From Sipunculus nudus (taxonomy: Eukaryota > Annelida > Sipuncula > Golfingiida > Sipunculidae): 64,000 bases of DNA. Shown here in pieces: positions 35,101 to 45,600 of this stretch (positions are counted from its first letter, which is position 1; every line of letters starts with the position of its first letter). A program made the translations under genes and the position numbers. Below the pieces are notes generated by a model, which saw only the letters and a list, made by a program, of their open reading frames with translations, had not been told where the DNA came from and made no database searches. The stretch is from positions 4,908,019 to 4,972,018 of the forward strand of contig CM049306.1 in assembly GCA_026874595.1 (NCBI GenBank), written 5' to 3'.

Positions 35101-37423
35101 ATTGGATAGTTTTGTTGTATACAAGACTGGTGGTGCAACCTACATAAATTTTGCACAGTGTATGATCCTGCTTATTTTTCAGTAGGGAGTTGATCTTCAG
35201 CTTGAAATTTAACATATGTATCAGACTTGGTTTTTAAAATGTTTAGTATTAACATTGTACTTGAAAAGTAACAGTCAAGCATGTTATCATGGAAGCATTA
35301 TCCCTGATGTTTATCCTATTGCACAGGTTTGCATTAGGCCTGTAGGCCTTGTTTAAAAGAAAAATTAATCTCAAGATTGTTTTTAAATTGACTGAGTATG
35401 ATGACTTTTTCATAACATTTAAACTCACTTGAGTTAGATACCTATTTTGTGTCAAAGTCTTACAGTTCTTTTCAGTGAATTTCAGTTAAATCTTCACTTG
35501 TGTTGATCTTCAGATGTTTAAAACATTTTTTAGTCACTTTGACTCAACAAACCTGTATTATATATTGTATCATATTGTTACATCTTTTAATGAGGCTACA
35601 GGGTTCCTTTACAGATACTAGTACACAACACTGGTGCCAATCAGATTAATCAGTTAATTTTACCCTCGAAGTTGAACTTCAGTTCTGTTATTTGTAATGT
35701 GTTCAGACATGTTTGTGACATTTTGTGTGTGTTCTTTTGTAAAGGAATAAGGATTAACATCATCAAGATTTCAAAATATTGGGGTCCTGCCAAGGTGGGC
35801 TATTGTAAACAGGTTTTATGGTGGTCTGTTTGTCCATCTGTCACTCACTTTTGCATGCATTATCTCAAGAATTATACAAGTAATTGCTGTTAAAATTGCA
35901 CTGAAGATGAACACCAATGAGGGGATGTGTTTTATCAGTTTTTAGACCCATTGGATGACATCCAGTCTTACATCTAATATGGTCACAATGCTGACATTAT
36001 GAGAAACTTGACATTGCAGGGCCCTAAGTGAAGACCATCAAGATTCCAGACATTTCTAGTTTATAAAAAAAAATAATCATTGTACTCAGACATAATTATG
36101 ATTACAAAAACAAAATTTTATAAAATTTAAAAGTATAGTTATTATAAATTGTGATTGACTACAGTAGGTTATGGTAACATGATCATATACCACAGGAAAT
36201 TAAATAATAGTAACAGTAAATAATAAATCATAACATTTACTGGACTGTCTCCTGGTATTTGAAATTATTATTTTGTTTTGTTTAAATTTAAATTCTTCAT
36301 ACATTAGTTGATGTCAAACCTAACCTTCCTTCTACTTTTTTAGGAGTTTTGGAAGAATCCGGGTCGTCAGTGGATTCATCAGCTACTGATCCCACCACCA
36401 GAGGTCGCCAAACCTGATGGTAACAAGTCAGGTGGTAAATTTGTCGACACTTTCCGCTGTAAGCATCCCACTCAGAAGGATGCCTTCACATGCTGGTCAA
36501 CAGTGACCGGAGCAAGGGCTACAAATTACGGTACTCGTATAGACTACATCTTAGCAGATGAGGCTTTCACAAAAGCAGCCTTGATTGACTGTATCATTAT
36601 GCCAGAAGTAGAGGGCTCTGACCACTGCCCTGTAAAAGCCACATGGAACTGTGAAATACTGCCAGGAAAAAAGTGCCCACCTTTCTGTACCAAATATCTA
36701 CCAGAGTTTGCAGGAAAACAGCAAAAGCTCTCTTCATTTTTCACAAAATCTGCAGCTAAGTGCCCACCAGTAACCACCTCAGTATCACAGAACAGCTCCT
36801 CAGAACATGCTGTGACGACCATTCGTAGTTCATATACCACAGATCCTGCCTTACCCACTAAAAGCACTAAGAGGCAAGGTGAAGGTCAGATTGGTGGAAA
36901 GAACCAGAAGAGACCAAAGCAAGAAAAGGGAGGTCAGAAACAAAGCACACTCGCAGGTTTCTTCATGAAGAAGCCTACAACAACATCAAGTAGCAAAGAG
37001 ATTAAAGTGATAACTAGAGAGAATAAAGTAAACCAAAGTTGTCATGAAGATCGGGATGAAGGAAGACATTGTAATGATGATATCACAGTTAAAGATCAGG
37101 TACCTATTAAAAGTCTAACTGTTAAATATCAGGTACCTGATAAAAGTACCATAGTTAAAAACCAGATACCTGATAAAAGTACTGTCACAAAGAGCACCAG
37201 CTCTGCTTGGAAGAGTCTGCTGAGTGGTCCAGCACCACCGCCACCCTGCAAGGGTCACAGAGAACCGTGTGTGCTGAGAACTGTCAAGAAAGACAGTCTG
37301 AATAAAGGAAGGCAGTTTTATGTGTGTGCCAGACCAGAGGGTCACAAGTCTAACCCTGAGGCTCGATGTGATCACTTTGAATGGGTTGAAAAGAACAGAA
37401 AGAAAACAAAAGATCCAGAATAG
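23083..37423 (+). CDS. APEX2: DNA-(apurinic/apyrimidinic site) endonuclease 2 (6 exons)
   Basis: Exons 23083-23197, 24731-24814, 25338-25524, 25978-26124, 33892-33964, 36344-37423; 1686 nt, 561 residues (human 518). Seen: the exonuclease/endonuclease/phosphatase fold with N8 (TWNINGIRA), E34 (CLQETKV), INVYCPRADP, LGDINTCHEPID, GTRIDYILADE and the catalytic GSDHCPV. The C-terminal half has two PCNA-binding (PIP) boxes, QQKLSSFF at about 328 and QSTLAGFF at about 402, and a GRF zinc finger at about 505-550 (begins CKGHREPC). Known of the family: a nuclear enzyme that cleaves abasic sites and resects 3' ends, works with PCNA and supports ATR-Chk1 signalling; the GRF finger binds single-stranded DNA. 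All introns are GT-AG with consistent phases. Intron 4 is 7.8 kb and full of repeats. It is divergent from the TMPO-like gene. Confidence 0.96.
23232..24368. mobile_element. Foldback/MITE-like element in APEX2 intron 1
   Basis: Both ends carry inverted copies of a ~40-bp sequence: left ggaagtgcttatttccactc, and right (reverse complement) ggcaggccttatttccactc, each followed by a hairpin ggagtggaaata. Extra copies of the ggagtggaaataag hairpin lie at 23265-23300 and 24257-24320. A related end is at about 561-596. The inside is AT-rich and non-coding. Confidence 0.5.
24731..24814 (+). CDS. APEX2: APEX2 exon 2
   Basis: Acceptor tgttacag|GAG and donor TCTG|gtatgt. 84 nt, encoding the conserved EGYNSYFSFS stretch. 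Confidence 0.95.
25338..25524 (+). CDS. APEX2: APEX2 exon 3
   Basis: Acceptor atacag|GTG and donor ATAAT|gttagt. 187 nt, starting at GVATFVKD and ending at SVLTQHKI. Confidence 0.93.
25978..26124 (+). CDS. APEX2: APEX2 exon 4
   Basis: Acceptor caacag|ATTGG and donor GGCAA|gtgagt. 147 nt, encoding INVYCPRADP and MRFYQLLQKRAEAL. Confidence 0.95.
27430..27745. repeat. Imperfect tandem motif in APEX2 intron 4
   Basis: gactcggtcttggcctcaga and variants (cagactcggccttggcctct, gactcggtcttggtctcggg) recur at least five times. It is markedly GC-richer than its surroundings and non-coding. Confidence 0.6.
28418..29225 (+). repeat. Dispersed repeat family R2
   Basis: Starts ttagctcagctgactataag with a GTCCGTCC run (28460-28502). 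The inner part (catgccagaaat, agttatgggccaaaacataa) recurs at 32050-32460, and the start recurs reversed at 4740-4815. Non-coding, in APEX2 intron 4. Confidence 0.65.
29338..30716 (+). repeat. R1 family, internally deleted copy
   Basis: Begins aaggcctacaggcctaatgc and ends cacaggctcactaaaaatt, matching the full copy at 53893-56848. It holds the actgcactgagtgaactc motif several times. Located in APEX2 intron 4. Confidence 0.75.
31130..32049 (+). repeat. R1 family, 3' part
   Basis: Covers ccctataaaatctaagaaaa, gttaacgtacagacgacgga and the end cataagctcacaggttggct, as in the full copy. Confidence 0.7.
32050..32460 (+). repeat. R2 family, partial copy
   Basis: Shares aagactgcctaacatcaaaa, catgccagaaatgatgt and the following tract with 28680-29080. 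It is joined directly to the end of an R1 copy. Confidence 0.6.
32461..33891 (+). other. 3' end of APEX2 intron 4
   Basis: Very AT-rich, nothing recognised apart from the splice acceptor at its end. Confidence 0.45.
33892..33964 (+). CDS. APEX2: APEX2 exon 5
   Basis: Acceptor gcatag|TTTCG and donor GATGAG|gtgagt. 73 nt, encoding the metal-site motif LILGDINTCHEPID. Confidence 0.93.
34040..35362 (-). repeat. R1 family, inverted copy
   Basis: The 5' end (aggcctacaggcctaatgc) reads on the minus strand at 35331-35350. gtcaagagttcactcagtgc-type repeats (34790-34840) and the 3' portion follow. Located between APEX2 exons 5 and 6. Confidence 0.7.
35363..36343 (+). other. 3' part of APEX2 intron 5
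   Basis: AT-rich, no gene or clear repeat recognised. Confidence 0.4.
36344..37423 (+). CDS. APEX2: APEX2 exon 6 (terminal)
   Basis: Acceptor tttttag|GAG, phase 0, 360 codons to TAG. It carries the last catalytic motifs (RIDYIL, SDHCPV), both PIP boxes, a lysine-rich linker with three short VPDKS-type repeats, and the GRF zinc finger. Confidence 0.95.
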   Translation, partial: EFWKNPGRQWIHQLLIPPPEVAKPDGNKSGGKFVDTFRCKHPTQKDAFTCWSTVTGARATNYGTRIDYILADEAFTKAALIDCIIMPEVEGSDHCPVKATWNCEILPGKKCPPFCTKYLPEFAGKQQKLSSFFTKSAAKCPPVTTSVSQNSSSEHAVTTIRSSYTTDPALPTKSTKRQGEGQIGGKNQKRPKQEKGGQKQSTLAGFFMKKPTTTSSSKEIKVITRENKVNQSCHEDRDEGRHCNDDITVKDQVPIKSLTVKYQVPDKSTIVKNQIPDKSTVTKSTSSAWKSLLSGPAPPPPCKGHREPCVLRTVKKDSLNKGRQFYVCARPEGHKSNPEARCDHFEWVEKNRKKTKDPE

Positions 37424-38559
37424 GCATTTTGGGATTTCTGTATGGGCATTGTCATATCTCTTTCTTTGAAGCAATGTAATACAATTTGAGACAAAACTCA
37501 TGGACATATTCACTACTCGAGTATTTTGTAGCATGCATTATTCCTTTCTTTGTTAAAATGAAGAAAAAAGCAGTAGGATTAGACTAAGTATTAGTGTTAA
37601 TGTGAGAGCATTTTTTCTTTTGATTTTTACCTTGTGAATACCTATATTTAAAATAAATAACAAATTCTTTATCAAAGTAAAAAACAAGTGTTGTCATTAG
37701 ATGGGTTTCACAAATGATACATTTCTTTATTTTTTATGTAAAGCATGGAGTTTTGATTGTAATTCAATTATATGTGAGGAATATATTTGATGAATATTAT
37801 GTTTGTCCTAAAAATAGATTTAATTAGTAAACAAATATGAACTGTGACAAGGATGAGCTGCTTCAACATAATTTCATTAGAAAAAAAATTTTGCTGCTGC
37901 TTCTTTTACACATAAAATTGTAAATATGCTTTTAAAGTGATATTCATATTGTGCTCAAATGAAGTCATTTTGATTACACTGATCTCATTGTAGAAAAATT
38001 CTGGGCATCCTTTGTTTTCAAAGAAACTCTTTGTGACCATGGTAACAAGTACCGTATTTATGCATCCTGTATTGTTCAGGTCCCGCAGCAGGTAGGGAGT
38101 AAAGATCTGTGTTGTTTATAAAAAAAATTTCTTGTATTTGTTGATAGGAATTGTTTTAATATTCACATTAAACTATATTGGTGTCTGAGCCAGGAAAACT
38201 GATACCCGTCAGGCCATTTGCGCAGGTCAGACAACACAAACATTGGGCCTGGGACAGCTTTAGCAGTCCCTTAACTTCCCCAGAGCCAAGTCCAACAGTG
38301 ACTTAAAAAAAATGCAAACACACTATAAAATGTGACAAAATAGAATTGTTGATTCTGTTACTTAGACATCTGCTGTTATTACTTTTGCAATAATACTCCC
38401 TAAATATATTAACATATCGTTTTTTTCATGCCTGGGTCTTAGAAACAATGCATATTCATCAAAGAATTAACAGGGTTAACCATATTCAGGAGGTATCAAT
38501 GACATTCTTGTGTAAATATGTTACAGGGTTATTGTGTCCACCAAAACAAAGTTTTGCGG
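37424..38559 (+). other. APEX2 3' UTR and flank
   Basis: AT-rich with a candidate AATAAA at 37652. No other gene seen. Confidence 0.45.
37652..37657 (+). promoter_or_regulatory. Candidate APEX2 poly(A) signal
   Basis: AATAAA 229 bp after the stop codon, in an AT-rich 3' flank. It is the first such hexamer seen after the gene. Confidence 0.4.
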
Positions 38560-39540
38560 ATAGTATGTTTTTGACCGGGTTCTGCAACCACTACTATCTT
38601 CATTTCAGGAGAACTCCTCTATGACGACTGGACCGATTTTTCTTAAACTTTCACCAATTATCGGGTCAAATGTGAACTGGTGCCTAACCATTCGGTGTTG
38701 ACCTCTGTGCATCTGTTGTCCATCTGTGCATCTGTTTTGGCAGATTAACCCACAATCTCCAGACTCGTTTGACCAATCAGGAAAATTTTTTTACACAAAT
38801 GTAGCACTTGGATAGCTTTATAACATACACAAAAATGGTGGCACCACCTGCAGCCATATTTGCACAGCATCCTTCTGTTCATTTGACTTGGGTTAAAATC
38901 ACTCATATCTCGCCAGTGGTTCTACTAATTCACCTGAAATTTGGCATGCTAATACATCCTGGATAAGTTTTTTGATTTTATGACAGGTGGCGCCACCTAC
39001 ATTCCCGTTCATGCTGCAGATTTACATGTTTAAATCTCTGGACTGGTTTGACATATCTTCCTGAAAATTTGCATGTGTTTAGTTCTCACATAGCTCTTTC
39101 TCATTCAAGAAACTGGTGGCGCAACCTGCAACCATTTTTGCACAGCGTCCACCAGTTTGTTGGACTTAGGTTAAAATCACTCATATCTCAGCAGTGGTTC
39201 AACTAATTAATCTGAAATTTGGCATGCGTATACATCCTGGATAGCATTCTTGATTTTATGATAGAAGGCGCCACCTGCATTCAACTTCATGCTGCAGATA
39301 CCCATGCTAATATCTCCAGACTGGTTTGACGTACCTACCTGAAGTGATGCATGTGTTTGGATCTCATATAGCTCTTTATCATACAAGAAAATGGTGCCGC
39401 CACCTGCAACCATTTGTGCACAGAGTCCATCTGTTTGTCGGCTGTGGGATAAAATCACTCATATCTCGGCAGTGGTTTGACTTTTCCACCTGAAATTTTG
39501 CATGTGTATACATCTTTGATAGTTTTATTTATGCATTACA
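38560..39540. repeat. ~276-bp tandem repeat, about three copies
   Basis: ggtggcgccacctgcaacca followed by tttgcacagcgtcc recurs at about 38837, 39114 and 39389. Each copy has cactcatatctcggcagtgg and cctgaaatttggcatg. It lies in the 3' flank of APEX2. Confidence 0.75.
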
Positions 39541-39937
39541 CCCGTTGACCCCTCCCTGCCAAAAAAAAAAAAAAAAGTGGATCCGCGCCTGACCTAGCGT
39601 CATATCGACCCTCTGGCATAACGACCAGATAACTGCCGCCAGAGTGTTATTACATCTAAGTCTGAGGAACGCATTATAACTATATAAGGCCTTATGAGGA
39701 TGCAAATATTTCGTCATTTCTGACAACGCTTATGGCCTACAGGTACACTGTCGATCAACATAAACCAGACTAATTGTAGCATTTATTGTGTACTTTATAA
39801 TCGTACCAAACTTGAGCGAGAGTTTTAAACCAGCACATTTGTAAACCCCTCGGCATGTGTGTTGAGTTTATGACCGCATAAACACAAGCATGGCTCGAAC
39901 GGGTTACAGGACACAGGCAGCTTGTAGGTGATACAAG

Positions 39938-40143
39938 TATAGTAGATGTAGGTAGTCTCACCTCGTAGTACGACCTCAAACACGCCAACAGGCAGCTCCA
40001 ATCGGACATGGACTCCTCGATGGCTCTCTACAGCTCGGCCCTTATACACACGACACTCACCGGAGGTCTTCTGGCGTAAAACTGGGGGGTCCTATGACGG
40101 GTCCCGGATCCTTGGGCAGGTCATTTAATCCGTTCCTACTACA
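39938..40143 (-). repeat. 3' LTR of the retrotransposon
   Basis: 206 bp, identical to the 5' LTR, and preceded on the element strand by a polypurine tract. Confidence 0.93.
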
Positions 40144-40157
40144 TTCCTCCCCTTTTT
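40144..40157 (-). other. Polypurine tract
   Basis: AAAAAGGGGAGGAA lies directly upstream of the 3' LTR on the element strand, the usual plus-strand primer of reverse transcription. Confidence 0.85.
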
Positions 40158-40598
40158 GTGAGAGGTGAGCCCATCTTCCAAAAGAATGGACTGAGGCGAC
40201 TATATCCCGAGACTATGGATATTGAATGTTTGCAGCTAACAACTGGACAAAGTAGTCAAACTGGACAGTACACTGGACACTGAACACTAAAATTACCCTG
40301 TCGACCTGAGGTCTAAATTACTCTGGCTTGGAACAACACAACATATCTAGTGATGCCCTAAGGGACAATCAGCTGTACAAAGTCGGAAGGGTCACCGAGG
40401 CTTGCCCCGCAGACATTGGCAACGCATCCGTTGTACACTGTACAGCTTCTAAACCTATTTAGTTTAAACTGTCTCAACAAAACCTTGCCCTACAGGTAAT
40501 AACAAGTGAACTATGAAAAGAACTATAAACGAAGAGAGCTATTCCCACTGGAGTACAACTTATAAGGGGGACTAGCTGTACGAATACTCTCAGAGGAC
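40158..40598 (-). other. Non-coding 3' region of the retrotransposon
   Basis: About 440 bp between the TatD ORF stop and the PPT, with no coherent reading frame. Likely a 3' untranslated region. Confidence 0.6.
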
Positions 40599-42098
40599 TC
40601 ACCGAGGGGTTGCATCGCAGACATCGGCTGTACCCTCCGGAAAGGCTCCGTACAGCTCCTGTGCATTAGCATTGCAGTGCATTGCAAAGGTTTCTACTGG
40701 TAACCCTCTCAACTGGGCCAAATACTTAACCAGCTCTCCGAGATGCCATGGGGAAGCAGCGAGGTATGGACTGTCGGACTCGACTAGGATTCGGTTAAGA
40801 GGCACTACCGATACTGCTTCCTCTGTTTCCTGACTTCTACGTACTGTAGATGTGAACCCGAAGTAACAATTCGGAAGACGACTAACCCACGTCTCTAACT
40901 CGTCTTTATTCCCTGAGAAACAATGACGGTGGATCTTATGTCCTTGCAACCCAGAATCCAACAGCATGGCTAAGGCTTGTCTAGCCGCCTCCCCCGAGCC
41001 GTAATCCCTACAGTGGAGAATGAGGACCTTGGACTGGAAATCCTCCCGGCGCAGAAGACTAAGAACCTCCCTGAAGAACCCAGTCTGCAAAAGCTGTTCC
41101 CTAGTGCTAGTATGAGTGAATTCTAGCCCCACTTCACCCAAAGCTACACAGGAAGGTAAGGCCAAAAGGTGCTCAAGCGACAATAACTGCTGTTGGCGAG
41201 CTGCCCTGGACTTGATGAGGCGAGGGTGGACACCAAAAGAACACTTTATACGTCGGTCCCCAGACAAACTAAGGTGACTATCCCAGTAATGAGGGAACAC
41301 AAAGTTCGAAACCATGCCTAAGACCGCTCGCTCTGGCTCACCCACTGAGGCTTCGAACTGTGCTAGAGACCTGGCATCTGCCCTGCTAAGCATGACGTCA
41401 AGGTGGCAGTGTGAATCTATGATGCCTACTACTGCGGCATGAGTGTTAGAGTCGGGGACGAACCCTGAGATGGCAGACCTAGTATCAACTGGAAGTGTGG
41501 CTAAAAGCCTCATTAGAACGTCCCAGTGAATCACACAGATTTCCGAATTAGGGGGCCTAGCACTAAACACACTGGGTATCTCCCATCCGTACTTAGAAGC
41601 TACCTTGGCTAAGAGTACCTGCTCTTCCTCGTTAAACCCTGGCGGATGAGGATTAGGGTTATGCAACTGGTGTTGAAGGATATATGCCTTGAGATCAGAG
41701 GGTCCACCCAAGCCTAATTTTTGGGTAATGAACTGGATGAACTGGTATACCCATAATCCCCACAAGTCCTCAAACAGATTACTATCATCGAACTTTTTGC
41801 ATCCAACCCCTGTATGCCTAAGCCTAAGGAAACATTTGGACGACTCCTGGACTCTGCACGTCCAGCATGCTGTGAACGGGTGGTGCCACCAGGGCAAATG
41901 GTCAGTTGCCACATGCCGGCCAAGGGAACTGCTATCTTCCCCACATATACGACAAGTGTGTTGGCGCCTGGACTTCCTGCTGCTGCCAGTAGCACCGGAT
42001 TTAGCCCCAGGAACGGGCTCATAATTGGGAACAAATCTGTCCTCCCCAAGACTCTCTGGGTCTTCCATTGCTCTACAAAATGTAACTCTAAATGACAA
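40599..42098 (-). CDS. Third ORF of the retrotransposon: TatD-type metal-dependent nuclease with N-terminal zinc-finger motifs
   Basis: 499 residues; Met11 (42068) is an equally good start. Residues 49-67 look like a C2H2-type finger (CRIC, then HVATDH), and 79-100 has further Cys/His pairs (CWTC). From about 225 to 485 it is a complete TatD_DNase/amidohydrolase-type domain with all metal ligands seen: H230 and H232 (DSHCHLD), E322 (ALGEVGLE), H362 (LILHCRD), H392 (HRHCFSG), D442 (VESDSPYL). Known of the family: TatD proteins are Mg-dependent DNases and 3'-5' exonucleases; animal TATDN2 is the nearest in general layout. The ORF starts 40 nt after the pol tail, lies inside the LTRs and occupies the place of an env gene. 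There is no signal peptide or membrane segment, so it is not an envelope. Its role in the element is unknown. Confidence 0.88.
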   Translation of the reverse strand: MSFRVTFCRAMEDPESLGEDRFVPNYEPVPGAKSGATGSSRKSRRQHTCRICGEDSSSLGRHVATDHLPWWHHPFTACWTCRVQESSKCFLRLRHTGVGCKKFDDSNLFEDLWGLWVYQFIQFITQKLGLGGPSDLKAYILQHQLHNPNPHPPGFNEEEQVLLAKVASKYGWEIPSVFSARPPNSEICVIHWDVLMRLLATLPVDTRSAISGFVPDSNTHAAVVGIIDSHCHLDVMLSRADARSLAQFEASVGEPERAVLGMVSNFVFPHYWDSHLSLSGDRRIKCSFGVHPRLIKSRAARQQQLLSLEHLLALPSCVALGEVGLEFTHTSTREQLLQTGFFREVLSLLRREDFQSKVLILHCRDYGSGEAARQALAMLLDSGLQGHKIHRHCFSGNKDELETWVSRLPNCYFGFTSTVRRSQETEEAVSVVPLNRILVESDSPYLAASPWHLGELVKYLAQLRGLPVETFAMHCNANAQELYGAFPEGTADVCDATPR

Positions 42099-42138
42099 TA
42101 AGTGGCAACACCTTATCTATAACTCCATGCACCTTACG

Positions 42139-42693
42139 CTATGGCATAAGATAATCCTTAAGATAAGCCGGCTTCCGGCACTTACGCCTCGACTCCCTGT
42201 TGCTATGGGCTGGTGAGTCAAGTGGCGAGATCCCCGAATCCTGGCACTCAGAAAGAGGCTCTGGACTTCCCTTTGGAATATCTTCAGTTATACTGCTACT
42301 AGGATCTGAAACGGCGGGATCACTACCAAGGGCGCCCTCTGAGGCTGCAACAGCTACTGCAGGTTCCCCTGACGAGGTCGGTGCTGACCCTCCTTCTGCC
42401 GGATCTTGACCACCATCAGAGGATTCTGGAATGGATTCAGACTGATCTAGTAAGGTGGCTGTTTCCCGATGGAATAACTGAGCGCGAGTTCTTCGTAGCC
42501 AATGGGGAAGAAAGCCGTCTGCACAACGCTTCAGGTTGTTGTGGTGATGGTAGGACTCTTTTTTCTTTGTCCTGACCAAATACAATGGAGGCTTTGCCTT
42601 AACCACTAGATAAGGCCCTTTCCAGATGGGTTGAAGCTTAGGGCTTTGCCCCTTCTTTGTTGACCTGTCACGGAGGTAAACCACATCACCCAT
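42139..42693 (-). CDS. Pol integrase C-terminal region, displaced frame
   Basis: 184 codons with the features of a gypsy integrase tail: an SH3-like/GPY module (VVYLRD, IWKGPYLVVKA) followed by a Ser/Glu-rich acidic end. It follows the pol frame directly but in a different phase. A length change in the AG run just upstream is the simplest cause; a translational shift or assembly error is the alternative. Confidence 0.8.
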   Translation of the reverse strand: MGDVVYLRDRSTKKGQSPKLQPIWKGPYLVVKAKPPLYLVRTKKKESYHHHNNLKRCADGFLPHWLRRTRAQLFHRETATLLDQSESIPESSDGGQDPAEGGSAPTSSGEPAVAVAASEGALGSDPAVSDPSSSITEDIPKGSPEPLSECQDSGISPLDSPAHSNRESRRKCRKPAYLKDYLMP

Positions 42694-45600
42694 CCCAAAA
42701 CGATCTCTCTCTTATGTCGTACAGTTGTTTTTGATGCTCGAGGTTACATTTCAACTTCTCCCTCACACGATGGTGAATGGCCTCCATACGCTTCGTGAGG
42801 TTATGGACCCAGCTCTCAGGAGTATGGCTTTGCTCATCTGTGTTCATACCAAGTATCAGATCGGTGGGTTGGTAAACCTCGCGTCCCAGCATAATTTGAT
42901 TTGCAGAGAAACCTGTCATTCGGTTGACCATCGAGTGCAGAGCCATAACGACGAGTGGTAGATCTTCGTCCCACTCCCGAGTCCGGCCTTGGATCATACA
43001 CCGCACCATCTGCAACACATTCCTGTTTTGCCGTTCAACCTGGCCATTCGAAGAGGGGTGGTAGGGCGTAGTCCTAGTCTTGGCTATACCCATCCTCTCA
43101 CAGAACGCTTTGAACAGGTTCGACTCAAAATTGCGGCCTTGATCGGTGTGAACGATAAGCGGACAACCGAAGGTGGTGACGAAATGCATGATGAATTGCT
43201 TGGCCACAGTCTCCGCTGTCTGGTCAGGAATAGCCGCACACTCAAGCCATTTGGAGAATTGGTCACACATCATTAAGATGTAAGAGTTCCCCTGTGTGCT
43301 TGTTGTAAATGGCCCAAGGACGTCCAGATGCACACGTTCCATTGGATATCCAGAATGATAGTTGACTAATCCTGCTTTTGCAGTTCTAACAGGCCGTTTA
43401 TGTTGGTTGCAGACTTGACACTGTGCCACATACAGTGCACAGTCTCTGACCATATTGTGCCAGAAAAAGGACCTACGGAGGCGTGCCAAGGTCTTATCTC
43501 TTCCTAGGTGCCCAGCCGTGGGGCAGCCATGGCAAAGTTTAAGGATTTCCTGTTTTAAACCCTCAGGGACCACCAATAAGGGGTGCGCCCCATCATCGCC
43601 TTCCCACATATAATGGAGTACACCGCCCCTCAACTGCAATTGGGACCTACACGCCCACAAAGATTTAACTGCAGGACTAGTAAGGAGCAGTTCTGCCGGC
43701 TTCGGCTCTCCATTGTCCAACCACAATACCAAGGGCTTTAGGTCCGGGTCAGCATCCTGCATCTCTATCAGCTGATTAGAAGAGTAAGCTTCCAGCCAAT
43801 TAGGCGTCTGGTCCGGGATGGATTCTGTGTCGGACACTTCACTGCCTGAATCCGTGGCTGTATGGCATCCAGATGCATCTGAGGAACCGTCAATTTCTCT
43901 CGCATCTCCAGGTTCCTCTTCACCAGCTGTATCTTCGGCCGTAACCCCAAGTTCACATGTCCTGACTGCCAAAGGAACCACATCATCTACATCTTCTGTG
44001 AATCGGATCCACTTTTCACTTGCTCTCTGGCAGTTCTGACACCCCTTACAAGGGAGGTCTTGGGTACGAGCTCCCGCACTGTAGCATTCACATGGCGGTG
44101 CTGGAATTCTGGAAAGGCCGTCCGCGTTGCAATGCTTATTGCCGGTCCGGTGCACGATCTTAAAATCATAGTTAGCAAGTTCCTCCAGCCAACGGGCTAG
44201 CTGACCCTCTACATGCCGAAAACGCATAAGCCAGGCCAGACAATTGTGGTCAGACCTTACCACAAATGGTCTCCCCAAGAGATAGTGTCTGTAATGTCGA
44301 CAAAACCGTATTACCGCCAGCAGTTCCTTGCGGGTGGTACAGTAGCGTCTCTGCTCCTTGGTCAGAGTAAAGCTCGCATATGAGATGGTACGCTCCTGGC
44401 CGTTCTGCAACTGCGAGAGTTCAGCCCCTATTGCGTAGTCGGAGGCGTCGCAATCTAAAATGAACGTTCCTTCCTTTGAAGGCAGCGCTAGGCACGGGGC
44501 TGAAGTCAGCCGCTCCTTGAGTGCTTTGAATGCATCATGGTGCTGTTCAGACCATACGAAAATGGATTTGGGTTTCACCAGCTCATACAAACATGCAGTA
44601 ATTCCCGCATAGCCTTGGATGTGTGCGCGATGATAGTTGCAGAATCCCAGGAAGGATTCGAGTTCTTTCCTTGTGACAGGGACTGGCCAACTTCTGATTA
44701 TGTCCGTTTTCCTGTCTGTGATCTTGACACCTTCGTAGCTAACGGTCCGTCCTAAGAATTCTACTTCAGATCTCAGGAACTCACACTTTCTTGGCTTGAG
44801 TTTCAGGTTGTGTGTCCGCAGACGTCCGAATACTTTCTCCAAACTGGCCAAGTGTTGGTCAAATGAAGTACCGAGGACGATTATGTCATCGATGTACACG
44901 ATGACTTCGGACCACGTGAGCCCCCTCAGCACGTGATTCATGGCACGCTGAAAGGTCGCTGGCGCATTACAAAGGCCGAAAGCGAGACGGTTGTGTTCAA
45001 ACAACCCGTACTTTGTTATGAATGCTGTTTTCCTTTTTGCCTCCTCTTCCAACTCTATCTGGTAGTAGCCGGAGGCTAAGTCCAGAGTGGAGAAATAGAC
45101 AGTGCCAGCCAGGGTATCCAAGCAATCTTCGATTAGGGGGAGAGGGTAGGTGTCCTTGACTGTCCTTTCGTTCAGGGCTCTAAAATCTATGCACCATCTC
45201 ACCCCTCCGTCCTTCTTCCTTACCAACACTGGTGCTGAGGCCCACTCCGAACTAGAATGGCGAATAACCCCTGCTGCTAGGAGTTTCTCTAGGTGGCTCC
45301 TCTCTTCCTGTTCGAAACTGATTGGAACTCTCCTCATACGTTGGTGGACTGGCGCGTGGCCTTTTGTATCCAGGTTGTGGCGAACCTCAGACAAGCAACC
45401 TAGATCCAGGTCGTGCTTAGCAAAAACGTCCTGGTACGTTAGCAAGAGCTTCTCTAATTGTGTGGCCTGATCCTTTGATGCTGTCTCCCTGACCTGACTG
45501 ACAATTTCTTTCAGATGGTCTGGTACCACTCTGCCCTCTGTATTCTCCTTTAACTGGTCCCCTGCAATTCCAGACACGCGTCTGACAGTGGGCACTGGCA

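Noticed and set aside
41689-42095. Plus-strand ORFs of 93-111 codons
   Set aside because: Antisense shadows of the TatD ORF.
40599-42098. The TatD ORF as an ordinary host TATDN2 gene
   Set aside because: It lies between pol and the 3' LTR of an intact element, has no introns and is in the element's orientation.
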